DNA from: a virus
DNA: 20,717 nucleotides
Reading direction: 5' to 3' (one strand)
IMG/VR virus record: IMGVR_UViG_3300017735_001821
Location: 1 to 20,717 of that record
Under the pieces are notes generated by a model. It was given only the letters and a program-made list of their open reading frames with translations. It was not told the origin of the DNA and searched no databases. A program made the position numbers and the translations under genes. Positions 6,813 to 15,670 of the stretch are shown here, in pieces (the first letter of the stretch is position 1; each line of letters begins with the position of its first letter).

Positions 6813-7884
6813 GTACGAAAATATAAAAACAATACATTTAGAAAACACACAAAACTGTCAAGCCAGTTGCCCTATGTGTGATAGAAATCAAAACGGCGGA
6901 GCATTAAATCCGCATATTGATTTGAGCGAACTTACACTAGATGATTGTAAACGCATCTTTGAACCAGAGTTTATTGCACAACTGAATACTATGTATATGT
7001 GCGGTAACTTGGGCGATCCTATTGTAGCACGAGATACACTAGAAATATTCAAGTACTTCCGTGAACACAATGATAAAATGTGGCTCAGTATGAATACAAA
7101 TGCAGGAGCAAAAAGTGTTGAATGGTGGAGTGAGTTGGCTAATGTTATTGGCCGGATGGGTGCTGTTATTTTTAGTGTTGATGGTTTAAGGGATACTAAT
7201 CACCTGTATCGTCAAGGCGTTGTATGGGATAATGTAGAACGCAACATGCGAGCGTTTATTGCAGCAGGTGGCAGAGCACGTTGGGACTTTTTAATTTTTG
7301 AACACAATCAACACCAAGTTGAAGAAGCTGAAGCACTTGCAAATACATGGGGATGCGAAAGATTTGTTAAGAAGAAAACTGGCAGATTTGTAACAGCACA
7401 AAGTGAAAAGAAAGAATCACATCAAGCAGTAAATCGCAAAGGTGAACAAACTGCCAAACTTAAAAAACCTGATGCCAAGTATTTAAACAAGGCACTCGAA
7501 ACATACGACAAAGTAAAAGAAAAACACGGAAGTATGGATACTTATTATGATCGTGCTGCTATACATTGTAAAGTAAAAGACGAAGGCAACTTGTTTATTA
7601 CAGCAGAAGGACTTGCTATGCCTTGTTGTTGGACTGCTGGACGTATGTACAAATGGTGGCACAAAGATCCTAAGCAAGAACAAGTATGGGATTTTGTTGA
7701 TGCAGCTGGAGGCAAAGATGCTATTAGTGCTAAAAAACATGGATTACGTGCAGTATTTGAAACAGGCATTTTTGATAATATACAAAATAGTTGGGATAAG
7801 AAAAGTATAGCTGATGGAAAACTAAAAGTATGCAGCATGAAATGTGGCAAAGAGTTTGACCCATTTGCAGAGCAGTTTAAATGA
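6805..7884 (+). CDS. Radical SAM enzyme, C-terminal CC/CxxxC (SPASM-like) type, first of three
   Basis: The 359-residue protein has the radical SAM [4Fe-4S] motif CQASCPMC (C18, C22, C25) close to the N-terminus. The usual GGEP is replaced by CGNLGDP (66-72), and SVDGLRDTNHLYRQG (124-138) lies in the barrel. A charged insert at about 195-245 precedes a cysteine-rich C-terminus: C255, PCC (C274, C275) and CSMKC (C343, C347), which probably binds an auxiliary Fe-S cluster. Paralogues at 9053 and 17346 share every one of these points. The family reaction is 5'-deoxyadenosyl radical chemistry. The substrate is unknown. It overlaps the upstream gene by 8 bases and the following twitch-type gene by 4, forming the first of three such pairs. 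Confidence 0.88.
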   Translation: MYKYENIKTIHLENTQNCQASCPMCDRNQNGGALNPHIDLSELTLDDCKRIFEPEFIAQLNTMYMCGNLGDPIVARDTLEIFKYFREHNDKMWLSMNTNAGAKSVEWWSELANVIGRMGAVIFSVDGLRDTNHLYRQGVVWDNVERNMRAFIAAGGRARWDFLIFEHNQHQVEEAEALANTWGCERFVKKKTGRFVTAQSEKKESHQAVNRKGEQTAKLKKPDAKYLNKALETYDKVKEKHGSMDTYYDRAAIHCKVKDEGNLFITAEGLAMPCCWTAGRMYKWWHKDPKQEQVWDFVDAAGGKDAISAKKHGLRAVFETGIFDNIQNSWDKKSIADGKLKVCSMKCGKEFDPFAEQFK

Positions 7885-9056
7885 CGCCGTATTGGAAAAA
7901 TAAAACATTTTGTTATGCACCGTTTAACCAAATATATTTTGGAAGAGATGGTATTGTAAAACCGTGTTGCGCATCTACTAGTAGTTTTGGCAACTATAAC
8001 TACAGTTCTATTGAAAATGTTTACAACAGCAAATCTGCAAAACTTACTCGCCAGGATTTTTTAGAAGGAAACTATCCTAAAAATAGTTGCCAGTCTTGCA
8101 GCAAGTTTTATAATCAAACCGGCAGCATACATAATGTACAAATGTTTTCAAATGAAAATGCATACAAGGCAATGCATTATAGTAAACAGGTAATGAGTGC
8201 TGATTTATCAGAACAAAAACCTATTTTTGTTGATTTACTTGTAAGTAATAACTGTAACTTTGCATGTCTAGGATGCGAATCTGAACTTAGTAGTACATGG
8301 GCAAAAAACTATACTGATATAGAAATACAAAGAGATTTAGATATACGACATACTAATGTATCCAGCGAATGGAGTAATAATATAGATCCTATTATTGAAT
8401 ACATTTTAGAACATGCGGATACAATACAATCAATACATTGTAACGGAGGTGAGCCCTTTATGCAAGAACAATACTACAAACTATTTGATGTATTGATTGA
8501 TAACAAAATATTTGACATACACATTACATCGCATACAAATGGCAGTGTAAGTACATACAAAGGCAAAGATATTGTAAATGATTATCTGTCAAAGTTTACA
8601 AATTTTGATATCACATTTAGTCATGATCATTTTGGCAAGCGTGGTACATATATTAGATATCCGCTGGTAGAAGAAAAATGGTTAAAAAACTACAACAGAA
8701 TAAAACAAGTTGCAAAAGTACACGTACAAACAAGTTATAGTTTGTTTAATGCACTAACTATAGATACACTAGAAGAATGGTATATTGACAATGATATTGA
8801 TATGGACAATTGGATTTTGTTACCATGGCACGGGCCAACAGCATACACTCCGGTGCTACTAAATGATCAGCAAATGATGTTTGCAAATTCAAAGTTATAC
8901 AAACTACAAAAAAATCATCGATTATTTGATTATCTAAATATACGTGATGATAATCCTAATCTTCACCGTAACTTTAAAAAAACAATAGAGATGTGGGATC
9001 AAAAAAGGAATACTAACTTTGTAGAAACCTTTCCAGAGTTAGCAGAACTAATATGA
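7881..9056 (+). CDS. Radical SAM enzyme with N-terminal twitch-like cysteine cluster
   Basis: The 391-residue protein opens with an auxiliary-cluster region: C11, DGIVKPCC (C29, C30) and CQSC (C70, C73). The radical SAM site CNFACLGC (C125, C129, C132) follows, then CNGGEPF (GGEP 189-192), which binds the SAM methionine amino group in this superfamily. The order, with the auxiliary cysteines before the barrel, matches the family described as N-terminal twitch radical SAM proteins. The C-terminus is NFVETFPELAELI, the tail shared with other copies here. It overlaps both neighbours by 4 bases (ATGA), so it is tightly coupled to the SPASM-like genes on each side. No substrate can be inferred. 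Confidence 0.9.
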   Translation: MTPYWKNKTFCYAPFNQIYFGRDGIVKPCCASTSSFGNYNYSSIENVYNSKSAKLTRQDFLEGNYPKNSCQSCSKFYNQTGSIHNVQMFSNENAYKAMHYSKQVMSADLSEQKPIFVDLLVSNNCNFACLGCESELSSTWAKNYTDIEIQRDLDIRHTNVSSEWSNNIDPIIEYILEHADTIQSIHCNGGEPFMQEQYYKLFDVLIDNKIFDIHITSHTNGSVSTYKGKDIVNDYLSKFTNFDITFSHDHFGKRGTYIRYPLVEEKWLKNYNRIKQVAKVHVQTSYSLFNALTIDTLEEWYIDNDIDMDNWILLPWHGPTAYTPVLLNDQQMMFANSKLYKLQKNHRLFDYLNIRDDNPNLHRNFKKTIEMWDQKRNTNFVETFPELAELI

Positions 9057-10117
9057 TTAAAAAAGTTGAACTAGAAATAACCAGTGATTGTAATGCAGCT
9101 TGTCCGGGTTGTGCTAGAACACTTAATAGTGATTTGCTGAGAATAAACAGTTTTTCACTGCAAGATCTGCAGCGAATATTTCCACCTGCAGATTACAATG
9201 GAGTAGAGTTCAAGTTTTGTGGTGTGCTTGGAGATCCTATTACCAATCCTGATTGTTTGGCTATGACAGAGTACCTTCTTAGTCAAGGTGCTTATTGTGA
9301 ATATAGTACCAATGGTGGATATAATAATGCAGCGTGGTGGAAACAACTAGGCGAACTTGCATCAATGTATATTGGAAAGTTGCATATACATTTTTGTATT
9401 GACGGCCACAAAAACACCAATCACATATATAGAGTAAACACCAAATGGAGTGTTGTAGAACGCAATATTATAGCATTTTCTGAAGCAGCACCAGAACGTC
9501 ATGCTACATGGATTTATATTATTTTTGATCACAATGAGCAAGAGTTAGTTACTGCTAGAGCACATGCCGCAGTACTAGGATTTGATTTTGCTACACGTAC
9601 TGGAATGCGTAATAGTTATCACGATTGGGTTGCAAAAATAAAAACTAAAAAACAAACGGAACAAAAAGTTATTACAACTACAGGAAGTAAAGAGCATAGT
9701 AAAAAAGATATAATGAAAGATTTAGATAAGTTTATTACTGAGTATAAATCTCATAAAGCTGATGCCAAAAAAACTAAAGAAGTAGTTGATAGTATTATAT
9801 GTAAGTATATCCACGAAGGTGAAATATTTATAGCAAGTGATCAGACTATGTGGCCGTGTTGTTTTTTATGGGATAGTGCATTTAAAAACAGAGAAGGTAT
9901 AATGCAGAAACTAAACAGATTTGAACCTGGGTGGAATAGTTTACTGTTACACACCAAGGAAGAAGTAATGCAACATCCTTGGTATAAAGATCTATTAACA
10001 GCAAGTTGGCAACCAAGTCATCCATTACATCTTAGTAGATGTATTAGAACATGTGCAAAAAATAAAGCATATCATAATGAAATAAACTACGCAGATAAAG
10101 GTATAAGTACAGTATGA
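9053..10117 (+). CDS. Radical SAM enzyme, C-terminal CC/CxxxC (SPASM-like) type, second of three
   Basis: This 354-residue paralogue of the gene at 6805 has CNAACPGC (C13, C17, C20), CGVLGDP (56-62) in place of GGEP, and CIDGHKNTNHIYR (115-127). A lysine-rich insert at about 195-245 is followed by C250, WPCC (C269, C270) and CIRTC (C330, C334). The core motifs are intact, so it should be active, but the reaction is unknown. It overlaps the preceding and following twitch-type genes by 4 bases each, so it could partner with either. The pairing order elsewhere (SPASM-like gene first) favours the gene at 10114. Confidence 0.88.
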   Translation: MIKKVELEITSDCNAACPGCARTLNSDLLRINSFSLQDLQRIFPPADYNGVEFKFCGVLGDPITNPDCLAMTEYLLSQGAYCEYSTNGGYNNAAWWKQLGELASMYIGKLHIHFCIDGHKNTNHIYRVNTKWSVVERNIIAFSEAAPERHATWIYIIFDHNEQELVTARAHAAVLGFDFATRTGMRNSYHDWVAKIKTKKQTEQKVITTTGSKEHSKKDIMKDLDKFITEYKSHKADAKKTKEVVDSIICKYIHEGEIFIASDQTMWPCCFLWDSAFKNREGIMQKLNRFEPGWNSLLLHTKEEVMQHPWYKDLLTASWQPSHPLHLSRCIRTCAKNKAYHNEINYADKGISTV

Positions 10118-11511
10118 GCAAAGTAAGTGACACATTTTGTATCCTTCCATGGGTACACCTTAGTACAAGACCAGATGGTAGTATGCGAGTATGCTGTACA
10201 GCAAACGCTAGTAGTGTAGGCGCCACCAACGATAAAGAACATGGCGGACAAGTTGGTATTCTTAAAACCGATGACGGAAAGCCAAACAACTTAAACGTGA
10301 CTGATTTTCAAACTGCTTGGAATAGTGAATACATGAAAAATGTACGCAAGCAAATGATGAACGGTGAAAAGCCTCCTAGTTGTTTAAAGTGCTATAGAGA
10401 AGAAGCAGCAGGACACAATAGTAAACGTATGTGGGAAACTGCATACTGGAGTCAGCGTACTGATGTTGACAAACTGATAGCCGATACAACAGAAGACGGC
10501 GAAGTGCCTCCTAACCTAGCATACATTGACTTACGCTTCGGCACTAAGTGTCAGTTGGCATGTGTAATGTGTTCACCACACGATAGTAGTGGTTGGATCA
10601 AAGATTACAAGGCAATCTTTCCAGGTGTTAAGAATGAGTCACTCAAAGAAACAATGCAGTGGCAAGACAAAGGCAGTACAAACGGCAGTAGCTACAACTG
10701 GCATAAACAAAATCCAGTATTTTGGAAACAGTTTTACGAACAAATGCCAAGTATGCAACAAATATACTTTGCCGGCGGCGAAAGTCTTATCATTGAGGAA
10801 CATTATGAAATACTTGAACATGCGATTAAAATGGGCTATGCAAAAGATCTCGAACTACGTTATAACAGTAATGGAGTCGAATGGAGAGAAGATTTATTTG
10901 ATCTATGGCGAGAATTCAAACTGGTGCGCTTCCACTATTCGATAGATAGCATACATGAAATGAATGATTATATTCGTTATCCAAGTGAATGGAAACGTCA
11001 GGAAGAAGTATTTCATATATTAGATAACGAAACCAGTAACAATGTAGAAATAACTGTAGCATGTGCAGTACAAGCACTAAACATATACTACATACCAGAT
11101 TTTATCAAGTGGAAACTAGAGAAAAGATTTAAAAAGATCAACATGTGGCCCTTTGGCGCAGGCGGAGTAAACTACCACTTTGTTTACCATCCTCCGCACT
11201 TGAATGTTAAAGTGCTGCCAGAATGGTTTAAAGCAGAAGTACGTAAAAAGTATGAAGAGTTTTATCCATGGTGGGAAGAAAACTGGGAACTAGGTATTCC
11301 TAGTTGGCACAAAGGTAAAGTAACCAAAGCAATGTTTGACGCCGCTCCTTATGGTATTAAACGTCTTAACGGTATGCTACAGTTTATGGAATCAGAAGAC
11401 TGGAGTAGACGCTTGCCGGAAATGCAAGAGTTTATAAACCTATGCGACAAACAACGTGGTATTACCTTTGCTGAAACATTTCCTGAGATGAAAGATATTT
11501 TTGATGGATGA
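10114..11511 (+). CDS. Radical SAM enzyme with N-terminal twitch-like cysteine cluster (longest copy)
   Basis: At 465 residues this is the longest complete twitch-type copy here. C9 in CILPWVHL is followed by DGSMRVCC (C27, C28) and CLKC (C90, C93), then the radical SAM motif CQLACVMC (C146, C150, C153) and FAGGES (GGES 221-224, with Ser instead of Pro). YIRYPSEW follows the barrel core, and the C-terminus is FAETFPEMKDIFDG, matching the left-edge fragment. By eye it has fewer AT-rich codons than its neighbours. It overlaps the next gene, a QueC-like PP-loop ATPase, by 8 bases, making the first of two twitch/PP-loop couples. The substrate is unknown. Confidence 0.9.
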   Translation: MSKVSDTFCILPWVHLSTRPDGSMRVCCTANASSVGATNDKEHGGQVGILKTDDGKPNNLNVTDFQTAWNSEYMKNVRKQMMNGEKPPSCLKCYREEAAGHNSKRMWETAYWSQRTDVDKLIADTTEDGEVPPNLAYIDLRFGTKCQLACVMCSPHDSSGWIKDYKAIFPGVKNESLKETMQWQDKGSTNGSSYNWHKQNPVFWKQFYEQMPSMQQIYFAGGESLIIEEHYEILEHAIKMGYAKDLELRYNSNGVEWREDLFDLWREFKLVRFHYSIDSIHEMNDYIRYPSEWKRQEEVFHILDNETSNNVEITVACAVQALNIYYIPDFIKWKLEKRFKKINMWPFGAGGVNYHFVYHPPHLNVKVLPEWFKAEVRKKYEEFYPWWEENWELGIPSWHKGKVTKAMFDAAPYGIKRLNGMLQFMESEDWSRRLPEMQEFINLCDKQRGITFAETFPEMKDIFDG

Positions 11512-12382
11512 TACTAAGTACTTAGACTATTTAGAACTACATTATAAAAAACGAAATTTTGTCGATCAGTTTGAAAAAAAGAACTATACTCGAAGATATC
11601 CCACTGTTTATAGAATAAACAACCTGCCTATACATCTTGATAAACATGCAAAAAAAATATTAGTAGCATTTAGTGGAGGTGCCGACAGCAGTCTATTACT
11701 TTACATGTTGTGTACACTTATTAAAAGAGAAAAACTCAAAACAAAAATAGATGTATACACAATGGTACGTTTCTGGGAACAAAAGCCTTGGCTAAAACCA
11801 ATGGCAGAAGATGCTTTTAAATATTTAAAAAAACAGTTTCCAAATATCATTGGTATGCAGCATTGGGGATTCTTGCCACACGAATTTGAAACAGTGCCTT
11901 TAAAAAATCTAAATCTACCCAACTTGACATTGCCACCAATGGCAAAATGCGATGTGTTAATAACACATGGTTATCAAGAATATTTAATAAAATCTTATAA
12001 CTACGAATGGGTATACAGCGGAACCACTATGAATCCTCCTTTGGATAACAATCAAGCACCTGAATTTCGAAATGAAAAAGTTGTTAAGGATAACTGGGAT
12101 TGGGTTATTACAGGATCTTGTATTAATCCTTTTGGGCTTCTAAGAAAAAACTATACAATGGCACAGTATGTTAACTATAAGTTAGATGATTTATTAAAGT
12201 TAACACGAAGTTGTGAAGCTGGCATAGTTGATATTAAAGAAGATTACAAAACTAAATATCCTCCAGAATGCGGAACTTGTTTTTTCTGTCAGGAAAAACA
12301 ATGGGGAAAGGACAATGTCAGCGGATTTTTATTAGATATACCAAAACAAAAACAAAGTTTATGGGAGAAAATCTTTGGCTAG
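11504..12382 (+). CDS. QueC-like PP-loop ATPase, copy 1
   Basis: The 292-residue protein has the PP-loop ATP-binding motif SGGADSS (57-63). Its C-terminal cysteine set, RSC (C237) with CGTCFFC (C256, C259, C262), matches the zinc-binding layout of QueC, which turns a carboxylate into a nitrile via an adenylated amide. The family thus activates a carboxylate or carbonyl with ATP for nitrogen transfer. It also has an extra N-terminal segment of about 50 residues. No other queuosine genes are nearby, so a different substrate is likely (inference). The ATG at 11504 is preferred over a TTG just before it. The gene overlaps both neighbours by 8 bases. The protein is clearly paralogous to the one at 13702. 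Confidence 0.8.
   Translation: MDDTKYLDYLELHYKKRNFVDQFEKKNYTRRYPTVYRINNLPIHLDKHAKKILVAFSGGADSSLLLYMLCTLIKREKLKTKIDVYTMVRFWEQKPWLKPMAEDAFKYLKKQFPNIIGMQHWGFLPHEFETVPLKNLNLPNLTLPPMAKCDVLITHGYQEYLIKSYNYEWVYSGTTMNPPLDNNQAPEFRNEKVVKDNWDWVITGSCINPFGLLRKNYTMAQYVNYKLDDLLKLTRSCEAGIVDIKEDYKTKYPPECGTCFFCQEKQWGKDNVSGFLLDIPKQKQSLWEKIFG
12363..12367 (+). promoter_or_regulatory. Ribosome binding site that supports the TTG start at 12375
   Basis: GGGAG lies 7 bases before TTG at 12375. The next in-frame ATG is 31 codons later and would remove the first two cluster cysteines (C6, C23). The site therefore supports TTG initiation of this twitch-type gene. Confidence 0.65.
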
Positions 12383-13709
12383 TTTAGATTGTTATTATGC
12401 TGTAGGCGGAATCAACTTTAAAAATGGATTTGCAACGAGTTGTCCTACACAACACGAAAAGTTTCAAATGCTTGATGATGAGTACCTACCAAGCAAGTTT
12501 TTTAATAATGAAAACTTTAAAAATCATCGTAAAAAACTAATGAGCGGAACTTGGTGCAAAGGCTGCAATATGTGTGAACATGTTGAACAAGCAAACGCAG
12601 GCAAGAGTATGCGTCAAGAGCAAGATGTTGATTTGCAATATTATAATAACGAAACCGGAGAAACAGCATTTGAAGGATTAAAAACAATCGAGATGCGTTT
12701 TAGCCATAGTTGTAATATGAGCTGTTTGCATTGTAGTCAAGTATTCAGCAGCGGCTGGATGTCCAAGCTAAAAAAATACACACCTGACGATGAAGATTAT
12801 AAACACAATCTAATACAGCTAACTGGACAAATGCATCGACAAGATGCAGATGATGATTATACTATAAGTATTAGTACAGCTCGTGCTTTAGAAATAGTCG
12901 AAGATCTCAACACCAACTTTCCAAACCTCGAAAGAGTAGATTTTGCCGGCGGCGAAGTGTTGTATCAAAAACAGTTCTTTCCAACACTCAGCAAACTATC
13001 TGAACATCCTAATGCTGAAAATATGAAAATCATTTTCCATAGTAACTTTAATGCAGATTTTGATGCAGTTGAGTTAAGTAGGTTATTAAACTTGTTTGGT
13101 GATGTAAACATTCAAATAAGCGTAGATGCTGGTCCTAGATTATATCCTTACTTTAGACAAGGCGATTGGCAAAAGCTAAAAGAAAATATAAATCATTTTA
13201 AACAAGCTGACAATAATCATTGCGAGATTAACATAGTTTACACTACAGGAACATATCAACTTATGGAAATAAAAGATGCGATGCTTAGTTTTTTAGAACT
13301 TGACATTAACTATATCAATGTTAGTATAGTGTATACACCTGATTATCTAAATCCAAGTGTAATGTTATTGAAACATAGAAGTTCGGTATTAAACGATATC
13401 GAAGAAACACGTAATGCTATATTTGGTGTAGATAAAAAAAGAAGAGAGAACATAGAGTCGTCTAGGATATTAAAAAGTCACTTCCAAGTAGGAATAGAAC
13501 AGCCTTACGATATGTGGCAAGATATCAATAGTGCAGTAGCAGGTTTAGAATATATAAGAAAATACATTTTAAACTACGATGCAAAAAAATCTGATTGGAC
13601 TGCTTTTATGAAGTATATTGAAAAAACAGATAAAATATGGAAGCAAGATTTTAATCAACATATTAAAAACTACAAGTTTGTAAACGGAGAAGTTATACGA
13701 AATGTTTAA
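12375..13709 (+). CDS. Radical SAM enzyme with variant N-terminal twitch-like cluster (GGIN type)
   Basis: The 444-residue protein begins at TTG with a good ribosome site. The N-terminal cluster region has C6 (CYYAVGGIN) and a single C23 where other copies have CC, then CKGCNMC (C61, C64, C67). The radical SAM motif CNMSCLHC (C113, C117, C120) and FAGGEV (GGEV 192-195) are intact. The GGIN signature is shared only with the gene at 18353, marking a sub-type. The C-terminus lacks the FPEM tail. It overlaps both flanking QueC-like genes by 8 bases, so with the gene at 13702 it forms the second twitch/PP-loop couple. The substrate is unknown. Confidence 0.87.
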   Translation: MASLDCYYAVGGINFKNGFATSCPTQHEKFQMLDDEYLPSKFFNNENFKNHRKKLMSGTWCKGCNMCEHVEQANAGKSMRQEQDVDLQYYNNETGETAFEGLKTIEMRFSHSCNMSCLHCSQVFSSGWMSKLKKYTPDDEDYKHNLIQLTGQMHRQDADDDYTISISTARALEIVEDLNTNFPNLERVDFAGGEVLYQKQFFPTLSKLSEHPNAENMKIIFHSNFNADFDAVELSRLLNLFGDVNIQISVDAGPRLYPYFRQGDWQKLKENINHFKQADNNHCEINIVYTTGTYQLMEIKDAMLSFLELDINYINVSIVYTPDYLNPSVMLLKHRSSVLNDIEETRNAIFGVDKKRRENIESSRILKSHFQVGIEQPYDMWQDINSAVAGLEYIRKYILNYDAKKSDWTAFMKYIEKTDKIWKQDFNQHIKNYKFVNGEVIRNV

Positions 13710-14526
13710 TACAAACAATTCTTTATACAAAAATATTTCAAATGACGTACTGCTTACAACTTTTAGTAAGTTGACTATTCCTTTTGATACAAGATGGAAG
13801 CGTATTGGCATCAATCTTTCAGGTGGTGCTGATAGTGCATTGCTGACATATCTGTTGTGTACAATCATACAACGTAATAATCTAGATACAAAAGTAGATG
13901 TGATTACATATCAACGTTGTTGGGAAACAAGACCATGGCAAGGATATATTAGTTTACAAGTATTCAACAAACTAAAAGATATGTTTCCATATATTATTGA
14001 GAATAGATATACAACATATATTCCACCTGAAATAGAACACGGTGTAATAGGAGCAAGTATCAACGGCAAAAGTGGCGATCAGATCATAGTAGGAAGTTAC
14101 AATAAGTTTGCTGCTTGGGAATATAAACTAGATGCAGTGTACAATGCTACTAGTAAAAACCCAGACGATTTGCGTGAAGACCGCATGACCAATAGAGACA
14201 AAGATGCAGAGGATGGCGTAACGTCCGACGTGTGGTTTTACAGCGGTAAAGTAAAATCAACGTTTGTACATCCTTTTAGATTTGTAAAAAAAGACTGGAT
14301 TGTAGCACAGTATCATATACGAAATATTTTAGATTTGTATGACACAACACGTAGTTGTGAAGGTGATATAAATCATATGGAAAGTATAAAAGAGGCATGC
14401 GGCCATTTTAGAGATTATAATGCAGGAATGTATATTCCAGAATGTAAACAGTGCTGGTGGTGCGAAGAAAGAGATTGGGCAGATAAGCAAGTAAAATCTG
14501 TCATTGAGGAAATAAATGAGTTTTGA
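13702..14526 (+). CDS. QueC-like PP-loop ATPase, copy 2
   Basis: This 274-residue paralogue of the gene at 11504 has SGGADSA (40-46), TTRSC (C219) and ECKQCWWC (C248, C251, C254), the same zinc-type cysteine set. PFRFVKKDW (191-199) is also QueC-like. The two proteins share further blocks, for example WETRPW here and WEQKPW there. This copy lacks much of the N-terminal extension. Two PP-loop genes alternating with twitch-type radical SAM genes suggest duplicated steps on related substrates (inference). The family reaction is ATP-dependent activation for nitrogen incorporation, and the actual substrate is unknown. It overlaps the upstream gene by 8 bases and the next by 11. Confidence 0.8.
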   Translation: MFNTNNSLYKNISNDVLLTTFSKLTIPFDTRWKRIGINLSGGADSALLTYLLCTIIQRNNLDTKVDVITYQRCWETRPWQGYISLQVFNKLKDMFPYIIENRYTTYIPPEIEHGVIGASINGKSGDQIIVGSYNKFAAWEYKLDAVYNATSKNPDDLREDRMTNRDKDAEDGVTSDVWFYSGKVKSTFVHPFRFVKKDWIVAQYHIRNILDLYDTTRSCEGDINHMESIKEACGHFRDYNAGMYIPECKQCWWCEERDWADKQVKSVIEEINEF

Positions 14527-15670
14527 TACTATTGATTTGTTAACTGGAAAGTTGTTTCAAGTGACATGGGATCTTGGAAGACGGTGCAACTATGACTGTA
14601 GTTATTGCCCAATACACAGACATGACAACTTTAGTAAACATGCCACGTTAGATGAACTAAAAGCCAACGTAGATTTCTTGTTTGAATACATTGACGTGTA
14701 CATGGAACATCGTAACTTCAAGGAAGCAAATGTAGGATTTACAGGCGGTGAACCTACGGTAAATCCGCACTTTATTCCGTTTGCAAAATATTTAAAAGAA
14801 GCATACGAAGCAAAATATCAAGACAAGTGGGAAGCTGATTTTGCCCTTACAAGCAATGGTGCATTTAGTGAAAAAATGGGCCAAGCAATAATGGAAAACT
14901 TTTGTCATGCCACTATTAGCTATCACAGTGAAAGTGATAGTAAACTCAAACAACAAGTAAAAGACAGAATACTACAACTACACTATCAGGGCGATATGTA
15001 TGGGTGTACAGTTAGTGTAAATGTTATGTTTCATGCAGAATATTTTGACGAGTGTAAAGAACTATGTGAGTTTTTACTGCAACACGGTGTTGATTTTGTT
15101 CCGCGGGTTATCGGCGAAGAGCCTGATAGCAAACCTAGCTTTGCTCATCAATATAATGAAGAACAACTTGCGTGGATGAAAAACTATTGGAAACAAAAGA
15201 ATGATGCATTGTATGCTAGTAGTGCAGTAGGTGATGTTGTAAAAAATGCAAAAAAACTAGGAAGTAGTATAGGACGTCCTTGTTGCGGCAGTAGAGATAT
15301 GATGCTTCACAACGGTACAGAAAAACGTAAGAGTACATTTGTAGATTTTAGAGAGTTTAAAGGATGGAAGTGTAGTGTTAACTGGTTTTTCTTACACTTA
15401 GAACAGCAAACCGATCAAGTGTTTCATCATCAAACCTGTCAAGCAAAGTTTAATGGCACAAGAGGCGCAATAGGAAAAATAAGTGAAGGTAAAAAGTTAG
15501 TTGACGATTTAAGAAAACAAATGCAATCTGGTACTATGCCTACTATTGTTTGTCCAAAACAGACATGTGGTTGCGGTCTATGTGCTCCTAAGAGTATGCA
15601 AACAGATAAACTATTAAACGTGCTAAACAACCACATAGATATAGGAGTATTAGATGATCATAACGGGTAA
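14516..15670 (+). CDS. Radical SAM enzyme, classical TGGEP type with C-terminal cysteines
   Basis: The 384-residue protein has CNYDCSYC (C24, C28, C31) and a textbook FTGGEPT (75-81), unlike the SPASM-like and twitch types around it. The C-terminal part holds many cysteines: PCC (C256, C257), C286, C308 and CPKQTCGCGLC (C346, C351, C353, C356). This resembles a SPASM-type site for one or two auxiliary [4Fe-4S] clusters. SPASM enzymes often act on peptides or alcohols, but no substrate is evident here. It is not QueE, which uses a different cysteine spacing. The start at 14516 has GAGGA 5 bases upstream. It overlaps the PP-loop gene by 11 bases and the SDR gene by 17. Confidence 0.9.
   Translation: MSFDTIDLLTGKLFQVTWDLGRRCNYDCSYCPIHRHDNFSKHATLDELKANVDFLFEYIDVYMEHRNFKEANVGFTGGEPTVNPHFIPFAKYLKEAYEAKYQDKWEADFALTSNGAFSEKMGQAIMENFCHATISYHSESDSKLKQQVKDRILQLHYQGDMYGCTVSVNVMFHAEYFDECKELCEFLLQHGVDFVPRVIGEEPDSKPSFAHQYNEEQLAWMKNYWKQKNDALYASSAVGDVVKNAKKLGSSIGRPCCGSRDMMLHNGTEKRKSTFVDFREFKGWKCSVNWFFLHLEQQTDQVFHHQTCQAKFNGTRGAIGKISEGKKLVDDLRKQMQSGTMPTIVCPKQTCGCGLCAPKSMQTDKLLNVLNNHIDIGVLDDHNG

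Noticed and set aside
7545-7931. Open frame on the minus strand under the first SPASM-like and twitch genes
   Set aside because: It overlaps two strongly supported radical SAM genes and shows no recognisable motif or start context.
11504-15670. A queuosine or 7-deazaguanine DNA-modification pathway (QueC plus QueE)
   Set aside because: The radical SAM gene at 14516 has ordinary CxxxCxxC spacing and a cysteine-rich C-terminus, unlike QueE. No QueD, FolE or transglycosylase-type gene is present in the window.
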